Positions 33,218 to 40,798 of a stretch of 50,335 nucleotides of DNA are shown in pieces (the stretch's first letter is position 1; every line of letters starts with the position of its first letter). Made by a program: the position numbers and the translations under genes. This stretch comes from Bradyrhizobium genosp. SA-3 (GTDB lineage: Bacteria > Pseudomonadota > Alphaproteobacteria > Rhizobiales > Xanthobacteraceae). The notes below the pieces were generated by a model. That model had not been told where the DNA came from, searched no databases, and saw nothing but the letters and a program-made list of their open reading frames with translations. The DNA is taken from contig NZ_PSRT01000060.1 in the NCBI RefSeq assembly GCF_004212635.1, positions 1-50,335 of the forward strand, written 5' to 3'.

Positions 33218-33829
33218 ATGGAAAGAGGCTCGTTTGCCGCAAGGCATGATTTCGACGCGCTGCCGCTGAGCCCGGACGTGGACGTCCGTTGCGCGCAATT
33301 TTCCGAAATCGCCGCGCTTTCGGAAATGGCGCATCGCTTGGTGCCGGGCGTGCAGATCGGTTCAGCAGAGCTTGCAAGATATTTCACCTTCGATCCTCAG
33401 AGCATCCTGACGTTCAGCCGGAAGGGCCGTTTGCTCGGCGGCATGGCCTTCCTGTTCCTCAACGATCGCGGGCACGATGCGCTGCTGCTCGACGAGATCT
33501 GCCTCACCGCGCCCGAGACGCGCTATCTCGCGTCCGCGAAGGACGATGTCGCGGCCATCTACATCTGGGCGATCGCGACGACGGGGCGCGGTATCGCCGG
33601 TCTCGGCAAGGCCGCGGCTCATCTGCGACAGCTAAGGTTTCGCGGCGCCGATTGCTATGCGCAGCCGTCAACCGTGGCCGGACGCGACATCATGAAGGCG
33701 ACCGGCTTTGTGCCTGTCCCAAGCTTCCAACCCGACCTCTGGTGCTACGAGCGCCCCTGGCATCGCCAGCCGATGCGCATGCCGGGTGCGATCATCCAAG
33801 CAAGGAGTTTTGCAGATGCACGGTACTAG
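33218..33829 (+). CDS. GNAT-fold protein of unknown function (first of cluster)
   Basis: The 203-residue product is MERGSFAARHDFDALPLSPD followed by a region compatible with a GNAT N-acyltransferase: strands LLGGMAFLFLND and DALLLDEICL, a central helix after TGRGIAGLGKAAAHLR, and the C-terminal GRDIMKATGFVPV element common in GNATs. The acetyl-CoA loop motif is degenerate, so activity is uncertain. A GAGGGGCGA purine-rich site precedes the ATG. It overlaps the next GNAT gene by 14 bases, so they are translated together. I know no named homologue. Confidence 0.75.
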   Translation: MERGSFAARHDFDALPLSPDVDVRCAQFSEIAALSEMAHRLVPGVQIGSAELARYFTFDPQSILTFSRKGRLLGGMAFLFLNDRGHDALLLDEICLTAPETRYLASAKDDVAAIYIWAIATTGRGIAGLGKAAAHLRQLRFRGADCYAQPSTVAGRDIMKATGFVPVPSFQPDLWCYERPWHRQPMRMPGAIIQARSFADARY

Positions 33830-34436
33830 AATTCCTCTCGCCAAGCCCGACTCCCGCGCCATCACCATCCGCCTCGCGCGCGATCCCAGCGATCTGATGT
33901 TGGTCACCGCGATCCGTTCTGCGGTCTATCTCGCCGAGCAGGATTGTCCGTTCGAGGAGGAGTTCGACGGCAACGACATGGTCGCCGCGCATTTCATCGG
34001 CTTCGTCGGCAACGAGCCCGCGGGCTGCCTGCGGGTGCGCTTCTTCGGCGATTTCGCCAAGGTGGAGCGGCTTGCGGTGCGTCACCAATACCGGCGCTCG
34101 CGCGTTTCGTTCAAGCTCGTGCAGGCGAGCGTCGACTATGTGAAGCGCAAGGGCTTCCGCAAGATCTACGGCCAGGCGCAGGACCGGCTGGTCGATTTCT
34201 GGGCCCATTTCGGCGCCAAGCCGCTCGGCCACAACCGCAAGATCACCTTCTCGGATTTTTCCTACACGGAGATGCTGCTGGAGATCGAGCCGGGGCCGGA
34301 CGCCATCACGCTGGACAGCGATCCCTATGTGATCATCCGGCCCGAAGGCGATTGGGACCGGCCGGGCGTGCTCGATGCCTCGGCGGGGCGGGCGGTGACC
34401 TCGCCGCTGCGGGATCTCGCGCTCGCCGACCGCTGA
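33816..34436 (+). CDS. GNAT-family N-acyltransferase (second of cluster)
   Basis: The product has 206 residues. GNAT motif A is visible (KVERLAVRHQYRRSRVSFKL), preceded by the strand GCLRVRFFGDFA and followed by YVKRKGFRKIYGQAQ and FWAHFGAKPLG, the usual motif B region. The early part (SAVYLAEQDCPFEEEFDGND) resembles acyl-CoA-dependent GNATs that also include homoserine-lactone-type synthases in a broad sense, but the specific LuxI residues are not evident. AAGGAG lies 8 bases before the ATG and fixes the start. It overlaps the upstream gene and is 25 bases before the isochorismatase-like gene. The substrate is unknown. Confidence 0.85.
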   Translation: MHGTRIPLAKPDSRAITIRLARDPSDLMLVTAIRSAVYLAEQDCPFEEEFDGNDMVAAHFIGFVGNEPAGCLRVRFFGDFAKVERLAVRHQYRRSRVSFKLVQASVDYVKRKGFRKIYGQAQDRLVDFWAHFGAKPLGHNRKITFSDFSYTEMLLEIEPGPDAITLDSDPYVIIRPEGDWDRPGVLDASAGRAVTSPLRDLALADR

Positions 34437-34461
34437 AACAGGTGCAGCTGCGCGCAAGACA

Positions 34462-35025
34462 ATGCCGGTTTCCATCCACGATGATCCGCCGATCCTGGTC
34501 TGCGCGGACCTCCAGGTCGAATATCTGACCCCTGGGCGCCGCCACGTCATCCTCGACGGCGATGCCGCCACCGAGCGCTGCCTGGAACTGCTGACGCTGT
34601 GGCGCAGCAATCTCTGGCCGGTGATGCATTTGAAGCGCATCGCGCAGGCGGCCTGGTTCAATCCGGCATCCAGGCTGACCGATTGGATCGCGGAGGCGAA
34701 GCCGCGTCCGGGAGAAATGATGTTCGAGCATCCGCTGCCGTCGGCCTACAGCTCGTCGCGGTTTGTGGATTACATGTCCAATATCCATAATGTGCGCTGC
34801 GTGCTGGCCGGGTTTTCCCTGGACGAGACCATCCTGGCCACCGCCGTGGACGGGTTTCACCGCAGCCATCGCTACGAGGTGGTCACTGACGCCGTGGCCT
34901 GCCGGCAGCCGGGCACGGGCGATGCCGCCGCCTACAAGCGAGCAGTAGTGAATGTCATCGGGAATTTTGCTACGATCCATTCCAGCGCCGAACTGATCAG
35001 AACCAGCGGCGCCGTTGCGGTGTAG
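34462..35025 (+). CDS. Isochorismatase-fold protein lacking catalytic Lys and Cys
   Basis: The 187-residue product has the fold markers of cysteine hydrolases: the first strand with Asp16 (LVCADLQVEY), the helix-strand RVDY-type region and the late strand CVLAGFSLDETILATAVDGF. In active members the last motif reads TDxCV; here it is LDETI, with Thr123 where the nucleophile Cys should be. The position of the catalytic Lys, before PSAY, is His90. It is therefore probably not an amide hydrolase and may bind rather than hydrolyse, or use other chemistry. It is in the same direction as, and close to, the two GNAT genes. No good ribosome site is seen, consistent with translational coupling. Confidence 0.8.
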   Translation: MPVSIHDDPPILVCADLQVEYLTPGRRHVILDGDAATERCLELLTLWRSNLWPVMHLKRIAQAAWFNPASRLTDWIAEAKPRPGEMMFEHPLPSAYSSSRFVDYMSNIHNVRCVLAGFSLDETILATAVDGFHRSHRYEVVTDAVACRQPGTGDAAAYKRAVVNVIGNFATIHSSAELIRTSGAVAV

Positions 35026-35042
35026 GCGGCCGCGATCGGCGG

Positions 35043-35225
35043 GTGGGGGTCGAGACATTGTCAAGGGGAGAACAGCTCAAGGAGCTGGCGAGCGATTTGT
35101 CGCGTGCCGTCGAGACGGCGCGCCGCGTCGGCTTGCCCACGACGGTCTATCTGCTCTCGATGGCGCTCGTTGAGGTGAGGGAGGCCGCCGCCGCTGACGA
35201 TGGGGATGACGACGACGCGGCCTGA
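35043..35225 (+). CDS. Small acidic-tail hypothetical protein (60 aa)
   Basis: From a GTG start the product is MGVETLSRGEQLKELASDLS then a helix (RAVETARRVGLPTTVYLLSM) and an acidic end (DDGDDDDAA). It is 17 bases after the isochorismatase-fold gene and may be the last gene of the cluster. I do not recognise a domain. The amphipathic pattern and the position favour a real gene. The exact start is uncertain; a TTG at 35058 is also possible. Confidence 0.55.
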   Translation: MGVETLSRGEQLKELASDLSRAVETARRVGLPTTVYLLSMALVEVREAAAADDGDDDDAA

Positions 35226-35326
35226 GAGCCATCTCATCCCGATATGCGGCTTTGTGCAACGCTGCTGAGCGCTTGCTGCCGACGAATTGGCGTTGCAAGC
35301 TTTGTCTTATCGCAATAGCCAAGTAG

Positions 35327-35339
35327 CTTGATCATCAAG
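35327..35339. promoter_or_regulatory. Short palindrome before the aminotransferase gene
   Basis: CTTGATCATCAAG is a 6-1-6 palindrome 51 bases before the ATG at 35391, in the only AT-rich part of this gap. It could be an operator of a local regulator or chance. Confidence 0.3.
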
Positions 35340-35390
35340 TGATTGACGCTGGCTGTGCCGACGACGTCACGACTTTAGGGATCCCTGCAA

Positions 35391-36773
35391 ATGTCCATCC
35401 TGCCGAATTCGCAAGAGGCCCGGGATGTGGCCTATCAGCTCCATCCCTACACCAACGCGCGCACCCATCAGCAGGCCGGTCCCCTCGTGATCGAACGCGG
35501 CGAGGGTCCCTACGTGTTCGATGCCGCGGGCAAGCGCTATTTCGAGGCGATGGCAGGGCTGTGGAGCGTCGGGCTCGGCTTCAACGAGAGGCGTCTGGTC
35601 GACGCCGCGCACAAGCAGATGCAGGCGCTGCCGTTCTATCACACGTTCTCGGCCAAATCGCACAGGCCCTCGATCGACCTCGCCGAGAAGCTGGTCGCAC
35701 TCGCGCCGGTGCCGATGAGCAAGGTGTTCTTCACCAATTCCGGCTCGGAAGCCAACGATACGGTCCTGAAACTGATCGCCTATCGTTCCAACGCGCTCGG
35801 CCAGCCCCAGCGCAAGAAGGTGATCAGCCGCCTGCGCGCCTATCACGGCGTCACCATCGCCTCGGCCAGCCTCACGGGCTTGCCGAACAATCACCGCTCG
35901 TTCGACCTGCCGCTGCCGAACATCCTGCACACGGGCTCGCCGCATTTCTACAAGGACGGCGCGCCGGGCGAGAGCGAGGAGGCGTTCGCGACGCGCCGGG
36001 CCGAGGAGCTCGACGCGCTGATCCAGAAGGAGGGCCCGGATACGATCGCGGCCTTCTTCGGCGAGCCGGTGATGGGGGCGGGCGGTGTCATCGTTCCGCC
36101 AGCGACCTATTGGGACAAGATCCAGAAGGTCTTGAAGAAGTACGATATCCTGCTGGTCGCCGACGAGGTGATCTGCGGCTTCGGCCGCACCGGCAAGATG
36201 TTCGGCTGCGAGACCTATGGCATCAAGCCGGACGCGATGGTGGTCTCCAAGCAGATCACTTCGAGCTATTTCCCGCTGTCGGCGATCATGCTGAACGACC
36301 GCATGTTCGAGCCGATCGCGGACGAGAGCAACAAGATCGGCGTGCTCGGCCACGGCTTCACCGCGGGCGGCCATCCCGTCGGCTCGGCGATTGCGCTGGA
36401 GAATTTGAAGATCATCGAAGAGCGCGGCCTGGTCGCGCATGCCGCCGAACTGGGGAGCTATATGCAGGGCAAGCTGCGCGAGCTCACCAGCCATCCGCTG
36501 GTCGGCGAGGTCCGCGGCGTCGGCATGATCGCCGCTCTCGAGCTCGTGCTCGACAAGGGGCGCAAGACGGCAGCCGCTACGCCCGGCGCCGTCGGCGGCA
36601 TCGCCAGCCGCATGCTGCAGGAGCGCGGCGTGATTTCCCGCAACATGCTCGATGCCATCGCCATCTGCCCGCCGCTGATCGCCACCAAGGGCCAGATCGA
36701 CGAACTGGTCGCGGCGATCTCGGGTGTGCTGGAGGATATGAAGGGTGAAGTGGCGAAGCTGACGCCGGCGTAA
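35391..36773 (+). CDS. Class III (omega) aminotransferase, PLP-dependent
   Basis: The 460-residue fold-type I enzyme has the conserved substrate/PLP region FTNSGSEANDTVLKL, the PLP-binding Asp in LLVADEVICGFGRTGKMFGC, and the Schiff-base lysine in AMVVSKQITSSYFPLSA. The closest relatives I recall are broad-specificity omega-amino acid / amine:pyruvate transaminases (Vibrio fluvialis type). It transfers amino groups from amines, beta-alanine or GABA-like donors to a keto acid; the donor cannot be named. It is alone, with a repeat downstream. The start is supported only by AGGG about 14 bases upstream. Confidence 0.93.
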   Translation: MSILPNSQEARDVAYQLHPYTNARTHQQAGPLVIERGEGPYVFDAAGKRYFEAMAGLWSVGLGFNERRLVDAAHKQMQALPFYHTFSAKSHRPSIDLAEKLVALAPVPMSKVFFTNSGSEANDTVLKLIAYRSNALGQPQRKKVISRLRAYHGVTIASASLTGLPNNHRSFDLPLPNILHTGSPHFYKDGAPGESEEAFATRRAEELDALIQKEGPDTIAAFFGEPVMGAGGVIVPPATYWDKIQKVLKKYDILLVADEVICGFGRTGKMFGCETYGIKPDAMVVSKQITSSYFPLSAIMLNDRMFEPIADESNKIGVLGHGFTAGGHPVGSAIALENLKIIEERGLVAHAAELGSYMQGKLRELTSHPLVGEVRGVGMIAALELVLDKGRKTAAATPGAVGGIASRMLQERGVISRNMLDAIAICPPLIATKGQIDELVAAISGVLEDMKGEVAKLTPA

Positions 36774-36812
36774 GGCGGATCATTGTGGGCGAAGTAATCT
36801 GCCACATGTTCG

Positions 36813-36963
36813 GTGTCGTCCCGGCGAAGGCCGGGACCCATACCGCGTGATCTATCGATCGAGCGTGGTGGGAGTACCGAACGACGAATCTTCGCCAAGC
36901 CCCTCCCTGGGGTTATGGGTCCCGGCCCCCCGTGCGCAATTGCGCACTAGGCCGGGACGACAC
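36813..36963. repeat. Composite inverted-repeat element (GTCGTCCCGGC family)
   Basis: Outer arms GTGTCGTCCCGGC (36813-36825) and its exact complement (36951-36963) enclose inner arms GGCCGGGACCCATA (36829-36842) and its exact complement (36914-36927). A separate perfect palindrome GTGCGCAATTGCGCAC lies at 36932-36947. It lies between the convergent aminotransferase and rnd genes. I recognise the text as a common dispersed repeat of Bradyrhizobium and relatives. Confidence 0.85.
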
Positions 36964-36982
36964 TGTGGGGGAGGGCGCGGGC

Positions 36983-38131
36983 CTACGCCCGCTGCACCCC
37001 GACCACGCGGCCCTTCTCGATCGCGAGCGCCAGCTCGCCGCGCTTGAGCTTCAGCGCGGCATCGCCGAACAGCTCGCGGCGCCAGCCGCGCAGGGCCGGC
37101 ACGTCGGCCTCGTCACTGGCTGCGATCTCTTCGAGATCGTCGACGGTGGCGATCACCTTGCTGGCGACCGCATGGCGCTCCGCGGTCATGCGCAGCAGCA
37201 CCTTCAACAGCTCGACGATGGCGGCGCCATTGGAGTTGTTGCGCGGCTTCTCCAGCTTCGGCAGCGCCGAGAAATCCCGCGCCAGCCCGCGCTCGACCGC
37301 GGCGACGATGTCAGCGCCCCATTTGGATTTCTCAAACCCCTTCGGCACCGAGCGCAGATGGGCGAGCTTCTCCAGTGTGGTCGGCGCATGCGTTGCGATG
37401 TCGCTGATGGCTTCATCGCGCAGCACGCGACCGCGCGGCACGTCGCGGCTCTGCGCCTCCTGCTCGCGCCAGGCCGCGACTTCCATCAGCACCGCGAGGT
37501 CCTTCGGCTTGCGCACCCGGGTCTTCAGCCGCTCCCAGGCGCGCTCGGGGTGGAAGTCGTAGGTCCTGGGCGAGGTCAAGACCTCCATCTCGATGGAGAC
37601 CCATTCGTTGCGCCGGCGCTTCTTCAGGTCGGCATCCAGTGCTGCGAACACGTCGCGCAGGTGGGTGACGTCTGATACCGCGTAGTGCATCTGCTCCTTG
37701 GTGAGCGGCCGGCGCGACCAGTCGGTGAAGCGGTGGGTCTTGTCCGGGCGGTGACCGGTGACCTTCTCGACCAACTGGTCATAGGCGATGCTGTCGCCAT
37801 AGCCGAGCACCATGGCCGCGACCTGGGTATCGAACACCGGATGCGGGATGATGCCCGCCTGGTGCCAGATGATCTCGATGTCCTGGCGGGCGGCGTGGAA
37901 GACCTTCAGCACGCCTTCGTTGCCCATCAGCTCGAAGAACGGTTTGAGGTCGATGCCCTCGGCCAGGGCGTCGATGACAACGGCTTCCTCGGCGCTGGCC
38001 ATCTGCACCACGCACAACAGCGGGTAATAGGTGGTTTCGCGCAGGAACTCGGTATCGACGGTTATGACGGGGTGCTTGGCCAGCCGGCTGCAGGCAGCCG
38101 CGAGGTCAGCAGTGGTGGTAATCAAATCCAT
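36983..38131 (-). CDS. rnd: Ribonuclease D
   Basis: The 382-residue 3'-5' exoribonuclease has the DEDDy motifs: TVDTEFLRETTYYPL (Exo I), VFHAARQDIEII (Exo II) and YAVSDVTHLRDVF (Exo III, with Tyr). An HRDC domain (about residues 205-285) follows in the usual order. It trims tRNA and other stable RNA 3' ends. The start ATG gives MDLITTTADLAAACSRLAKH, as expected. In several Rhizobiales rnd lies near aspS; here about 7 kb of accessory genes separate them. Confidence 0.97.
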   Translation of the reverse strand: MDLITTTADLAAACSRLAKHPVITVDTEFLRETTYYPLLCVVQMASAEEAVVIDALAEGIDLKPFFELMGNEGVLKVFHAARQDIEIIWHQAGIIPHPVFDTQVAAMVLGYGDSIAYDQLVEKVTGHRPDKTHRFTDWSRRPLTKEQMHYAVSDVTHLRDVFAALDADLKKRRRNEWVSIEMEVLTSPRTYDFHPERAWERLKTRVRKPKDLAVLMEVAAWREQEAQSRDVPRGRVLRDEAISDIATHAPTTLEKLAHLRSVPKGFEKSKWGADIVAAVERGLARDFSALPKLEKPRNNSNGAAIVELLKVLLRMTAERHAVASKVIATVDDLEEIAASDEADVPALRGWRRELFGDAALKLKRGELALAIEKGRVVGVQRA

Positions 38132-38246
38132 GAACGGCCCATGACGAGATCATCAGCCGTTCTGCCGAAAGTGCAGTGATGTCAAGGGGCTCGATGCGAA
38201 TTCGAGCCTTGCATTTGGGCCGGAATCGCTTTTTCCGACAATAATC

Positions 38247-38357
38247 CTATTCGTAGCGGACCCGCTGCGAGGATTTCCGGGCGCAGGGCAACGCCACCAC
38301 GAGCACACACATGGCGACCAGAGCCAGTCCCAGGAACTCGAAAACCAACAGATCCAC
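38247..38357 (-). CDS. Small single-helix membrane protein (36 aa)
   Basis: A minus-strand GTG frame encodes MDLLVFEFLGLALVAMCVLV, then VALPCARKSSQRVRYE and a TAG stop. It has one hydrophobic helix of about 20 residues and a basic tail, the layout of small inner-membrane proteins. GGAGA lies 7 bases before the GTG, an optimal spacing. A longer minus-strand frame in the same place (38153-38377) reads as low-quality Trp/Cys/Ser-rich text. It is too short to be certain. Confidence 0.5.
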   Translation of the reverse strand: MDLLVFEFLGLALVAMCVLVVALPCARKSSQRVRYE

Positions 38358-38481
38358 GGCGAAATCTCCAGAAACATTGGTAGATTTGTCGGGAGTGCGT
38401 TGAGGGTTTGTTAATTCCAATGGTTACCGGCGGTGCGGGCAGCCGGATGGTGGACGGGGAGTTAATGGGCGCCACAGGCAA

Positions 38482-38574
38482 GGTGCGGGTGGGTTAGCCG
38501 TAGGCGTAACGCACCACTTTATCTCGCACGCAGGACGGCTTTGGTGGATTACGCCTGCGGCTAATCCACCCTAC
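38482..38574. repeat. REP-like pair (GGTGGATTACGCC...GGCTAATCCACC family)
   Basis: Two neighbouring hairpins occur: 38482-38515 (GGTGCG ... CGCACC with GCCGTAGGC) and 38543-38574 (GGTGGATTACGCC / GGCTAATCCACC followed by CTAC). The second is nearly identical to the elements at 42910-42940 and 43525-43641 that flank a REP-associated transposase. Confidence 0.8.
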
Positions 38575-38582
38575 GAGGCCGC

Positions 38583-39917
38583 TCAGGGCAGTTTCAGCGA
38601 CGTCTCCGCGTTGTACGGCTTCAGCGTCTCGTCGGCGGCCTTCTGGGCGGCGGCGAGGGCGTCCTTCGGCTGCTTCTTGCCATTGAGGACCAGCATCACC
38701 TCGTCCTCGAGGTTCTTGCGCACCGGGACGGTCTTGTAGGTCGCGAACCAGGGCTTTGCGACGTCGAGCTGCTCGACGGCGGTCTTGGCGTCCGGGTTCT
38801 TGTTCAGGAAGTCGACCATGTCAGGCGTCTTGTAGGCGGCCATGTTGGGCGCGAAATAGCCGGTGGCGCGGCTCCACCAGGCGCTCTTCTCGGGCGAGGT
38901 CATCCACTTGATCAGCGTCCAGGCGGCCTTCTGCTTGTCGGCTTCGAGCCCTGCCGGAATGATCAGCGAGGCGCCGCCGATCGGCACGGCGTTGCGGACG
39001 TTGCGCGGGATGAAGGCGACCTTGTAGGTGAACTTGGCGTTGTCGCGCACATAGGTCAGCGAGCCCGTCGAGAGCATCATCATCGCGGCATTGCCGGAGA
39101 TGAAGGAGGTGCTGACGGCAGGTCCAGGCGTGGCGCCCGGCGCATGCACCTTGTGCTTAGAGATGAGGTCGCTCCACCAGGTGAGTGCACCCAGCATCGA
39201 GGGCGTATCGTAATAGACCTCGCCGCCGAACTCCTCGTTGTAGTAGCGCCCGCCATTGGACATGGTGAGCGTTTCCATCATCCAGCCGCAATAGTCATAG
39301 GCGCAGGGGATGGCGATGCCCCATTGGGTGACCTTGTCGCCCTCGCGCCTGGTGAGCTTCTTGGCCCAGTCGGTGAGCTCGGCCCAGGTCTGTGGCGGCT
39401 TGTTCGGATCGAGGCCGGCTTCCTTGGCCTTGTCGGCATTGATGTAGAGCAGCGGCGTCGAGTTGTGGAAGGGCACGCCATAGACCGAGCGGTTGATCAC
39501 CGCGTTGCCCTGCAGCGCCGGGAAGAACTGGCCCAAGAACTTTTCCTTGGTGGTGCCGTCGGCGGCGATCAGAGAATCCAGATTGGTGAGCTCGTTCTCG
39601 ATCTGCATGTCGAGCAGGAAGTTGGCCGACATGATCACGGCTGACGGCGGCTTGCCGGCCTTGATCGCGGCGCGCGTCTTGATCAGCGTGTCGTCGTAGG
39701 AGCCGGTGTAGACGGCGGTCGCCTTGACCTCGGGGTGGGTCTCGTTGAACTCCTTGATCAAGGTCCCCATGTCGCGGGCGAGCTTGCCGTCGACGGGGAC
39801 GGGGAAGAACAAATCGATCTCGGTCGGGCCTTCGCCGGCGAAAGCCGGAAAGGCGAGGGCGCCGGCCATTGTGCCTGCAATGGCAAGGCCGAGCATGAGC
39901 CTGCGGGAGAATAGCAT
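38583..39917 (-). CDS. ABC transporter solute-binding protein, UgpB-like
   Basis: The 444-residue periplasmic protein has a signal peptide (MLFSRRLMLGLAIAGTMAGA, ending FPAFAG) and a cluster D / family 1 solute-binding fold. Text characteristic of UgpB is seen: VPFHNSTPLLYINADKAKEA, GLDPNKPPQTWAELTDWAKK and, later, IGGASLIIPAGLEADKQKAA. UgpB binds sn-glycerol-3-phosphate or its diesters. AGGAG lies about 8 bases before the ATG. It is the last gene of a run that starts with a phosphodiesterase, so I infer uptake of a glycerophosphodiester or glycerol phosphate. No ATPase gene is nearby. Confidence 0.9.
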   Translation of the reverse strand: MLFSRRLMLGLAIAGTMAGALAFPAFAGEGPTEIDLFFPVPVDGKLARDMGTLIKEFNETHPEVKATAVYTGSYDDTLIKTRAAIKAGKPPSAVIMSANFLLDMQIENELTNLDSLIAADGTTKEKFLGQFFPALQGNAVINRSVYGVPFHNSTPLLYINADKAKEAGLDPNKPPQTWAELTDWAKKLTRREGDKVTQWGIAIPCAYDYCGWMMETLTMSNGGRYYNEEFGGEVYYDTPSMLGALTWWSDLISKHKVHAPGATPGPAVSTSFISGNAAMMMLSTGSLTYVRDNAKFTYKVAFIPRNVRNAVPIGGASLIIPAGLEADKQKAAWTLIKWMTSPEKSAWWSRATGYFAPNMAAYKTPDMVDFLNKNPDAKTAVEQLDVAKPWFATYKTVPVRKNLEDEVMLVLNGKKQPKDALAAAQKAADETLKPYNAETSLKLP

Positions 39918-39928
39918 CGGAAAATCTC

Positions 39929-40798
39929 CTATTTGATGCCTGAGGTGACGAAAGAGCTGATGAAGCGCTTCTGGAAGATCAGGAAGGTGACGAGCAGCGG
40001 TGCGATCACCATGAGCGTGCCTGCGGCGATGGTGCCCCAAGCCTGGGTGCCCTCGGCCGTCTTGGTGAAGACGGAGAGCCCGACCGTGAGCGGCCGCTTG
40101 TCCGGCGAGTTGACCACCATCAGCGGCCACAGGAAGTCATTCCAATGGCTGGTCACGGAGATGATGGCGAAGGCCGAAAAGCTCGGCAGCGACAGCGGCA
40201 CGTAGATGTGGCGGATGCGCTGGAACAGGCCCGCGCCGTCGATCAGCGCGGCGTCTTCCAGCTCGGTCGGAATGGCCTCGAACGCTTGCCGCATCAGGAA
40301 GGTGCCGAAGGCCGAGGCAAAGAACGGCATCATCACGCCGGTGAGCGTGTCGTAGAGGCCGAGCTGCGCGATCAGGCTCAAATTGGGCACGATCAGCAGC
40401 ACCGGCACCAGCATCAGCTGCATCAAGAACAGGTAGAAGATCAGCGTCTTGCCGGCGAAGGCGAGCCGCGCGAAGGCAAAGCCCGCCAGCGTGATCGTGA
40501 CGAACTGCACCAGCAGAATGCCGGTGCAGATGATGGTGGTATTGAGGGTGTAGCGCGGGAAGTCGCCGATCTCCCAGGCCTCCCTGATGTTGTCGAGCGT
40601 CGGCTTCAGGCTCGGCATCAGCTCGGCCATGAGATTGATGCCGTCGGAAGCCGGGCGCAGGGTCGCCACGCCCATCCAGAGGAACGGGATCAGCCAGACC
40701 AGCGCGAGCAGCACGGTCAGCACGAAGCCGAGCTTTGGCGTGATCTCGCGGCGGGTGGCGAGCGGAGCATTCCTAAACAGACGGTCGATCAAATTCAT
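39929..40798 (-). CDS. ABC transporter permease, UgpE/MalG type
   Basis: The 289-residue inner-membrane permease has about six helices and the EAA loop EAIPTELEDAALIDGAGLFQ, where the ATPase docks. The C-terminus FQKRFISSFVTSGIK is typical of the carbohydrate uptake CUT1 group. Its ATG overlaps the stop of the other permease (ATGA), and it is 11 bases before the binding-protein start. It forms the second half of the channel. Confidence 0.93.
   Translation of the reverse strand: MNLIDRLFRNAPLATRREITPKLGFVLTVLLALVWLIPFLWMGVATLRPASDGINLMAELMPSLKPTLDNIREAWEIGDFPRYTLNTTIICTGILLVQFVTITLAGFAFARLAFAGKTLIFYLFLMQLMLVPVLLIVPNLSLIAQLGLYDTLTGVMMPFFASAFGTFLMRQAFEAIPTELEDAALIDGAGLFQRIRHIYVPLSLPSFSAFAIISVTSHWNDFLWPLMVVNSPDKRPLTVGLSVFTKTAEGTQAWGTIAAGTLMVIAPLLVTFLIFQKRFISSFVTSGIK

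Larger units (their letters stand above)
38132..38582. other. Intergenic region rnd to solute-binding protein (451 bp)
   Basis: It holds a probable small membrane-protein gene at 38247-38357 and a repeat block at 38482-38574. The remaining parts, 38132-38246 and 38370-38480, show nothing I can identify. Confidence 0.5.

Noticed and set aside
38153..38377. 74-codon minus-strand frame rich in Trp, Cys and Ser
   Set aside because: It overlaps in another frame with the better-supported 36-residue membrane protein, which has an optimal ribosome site.
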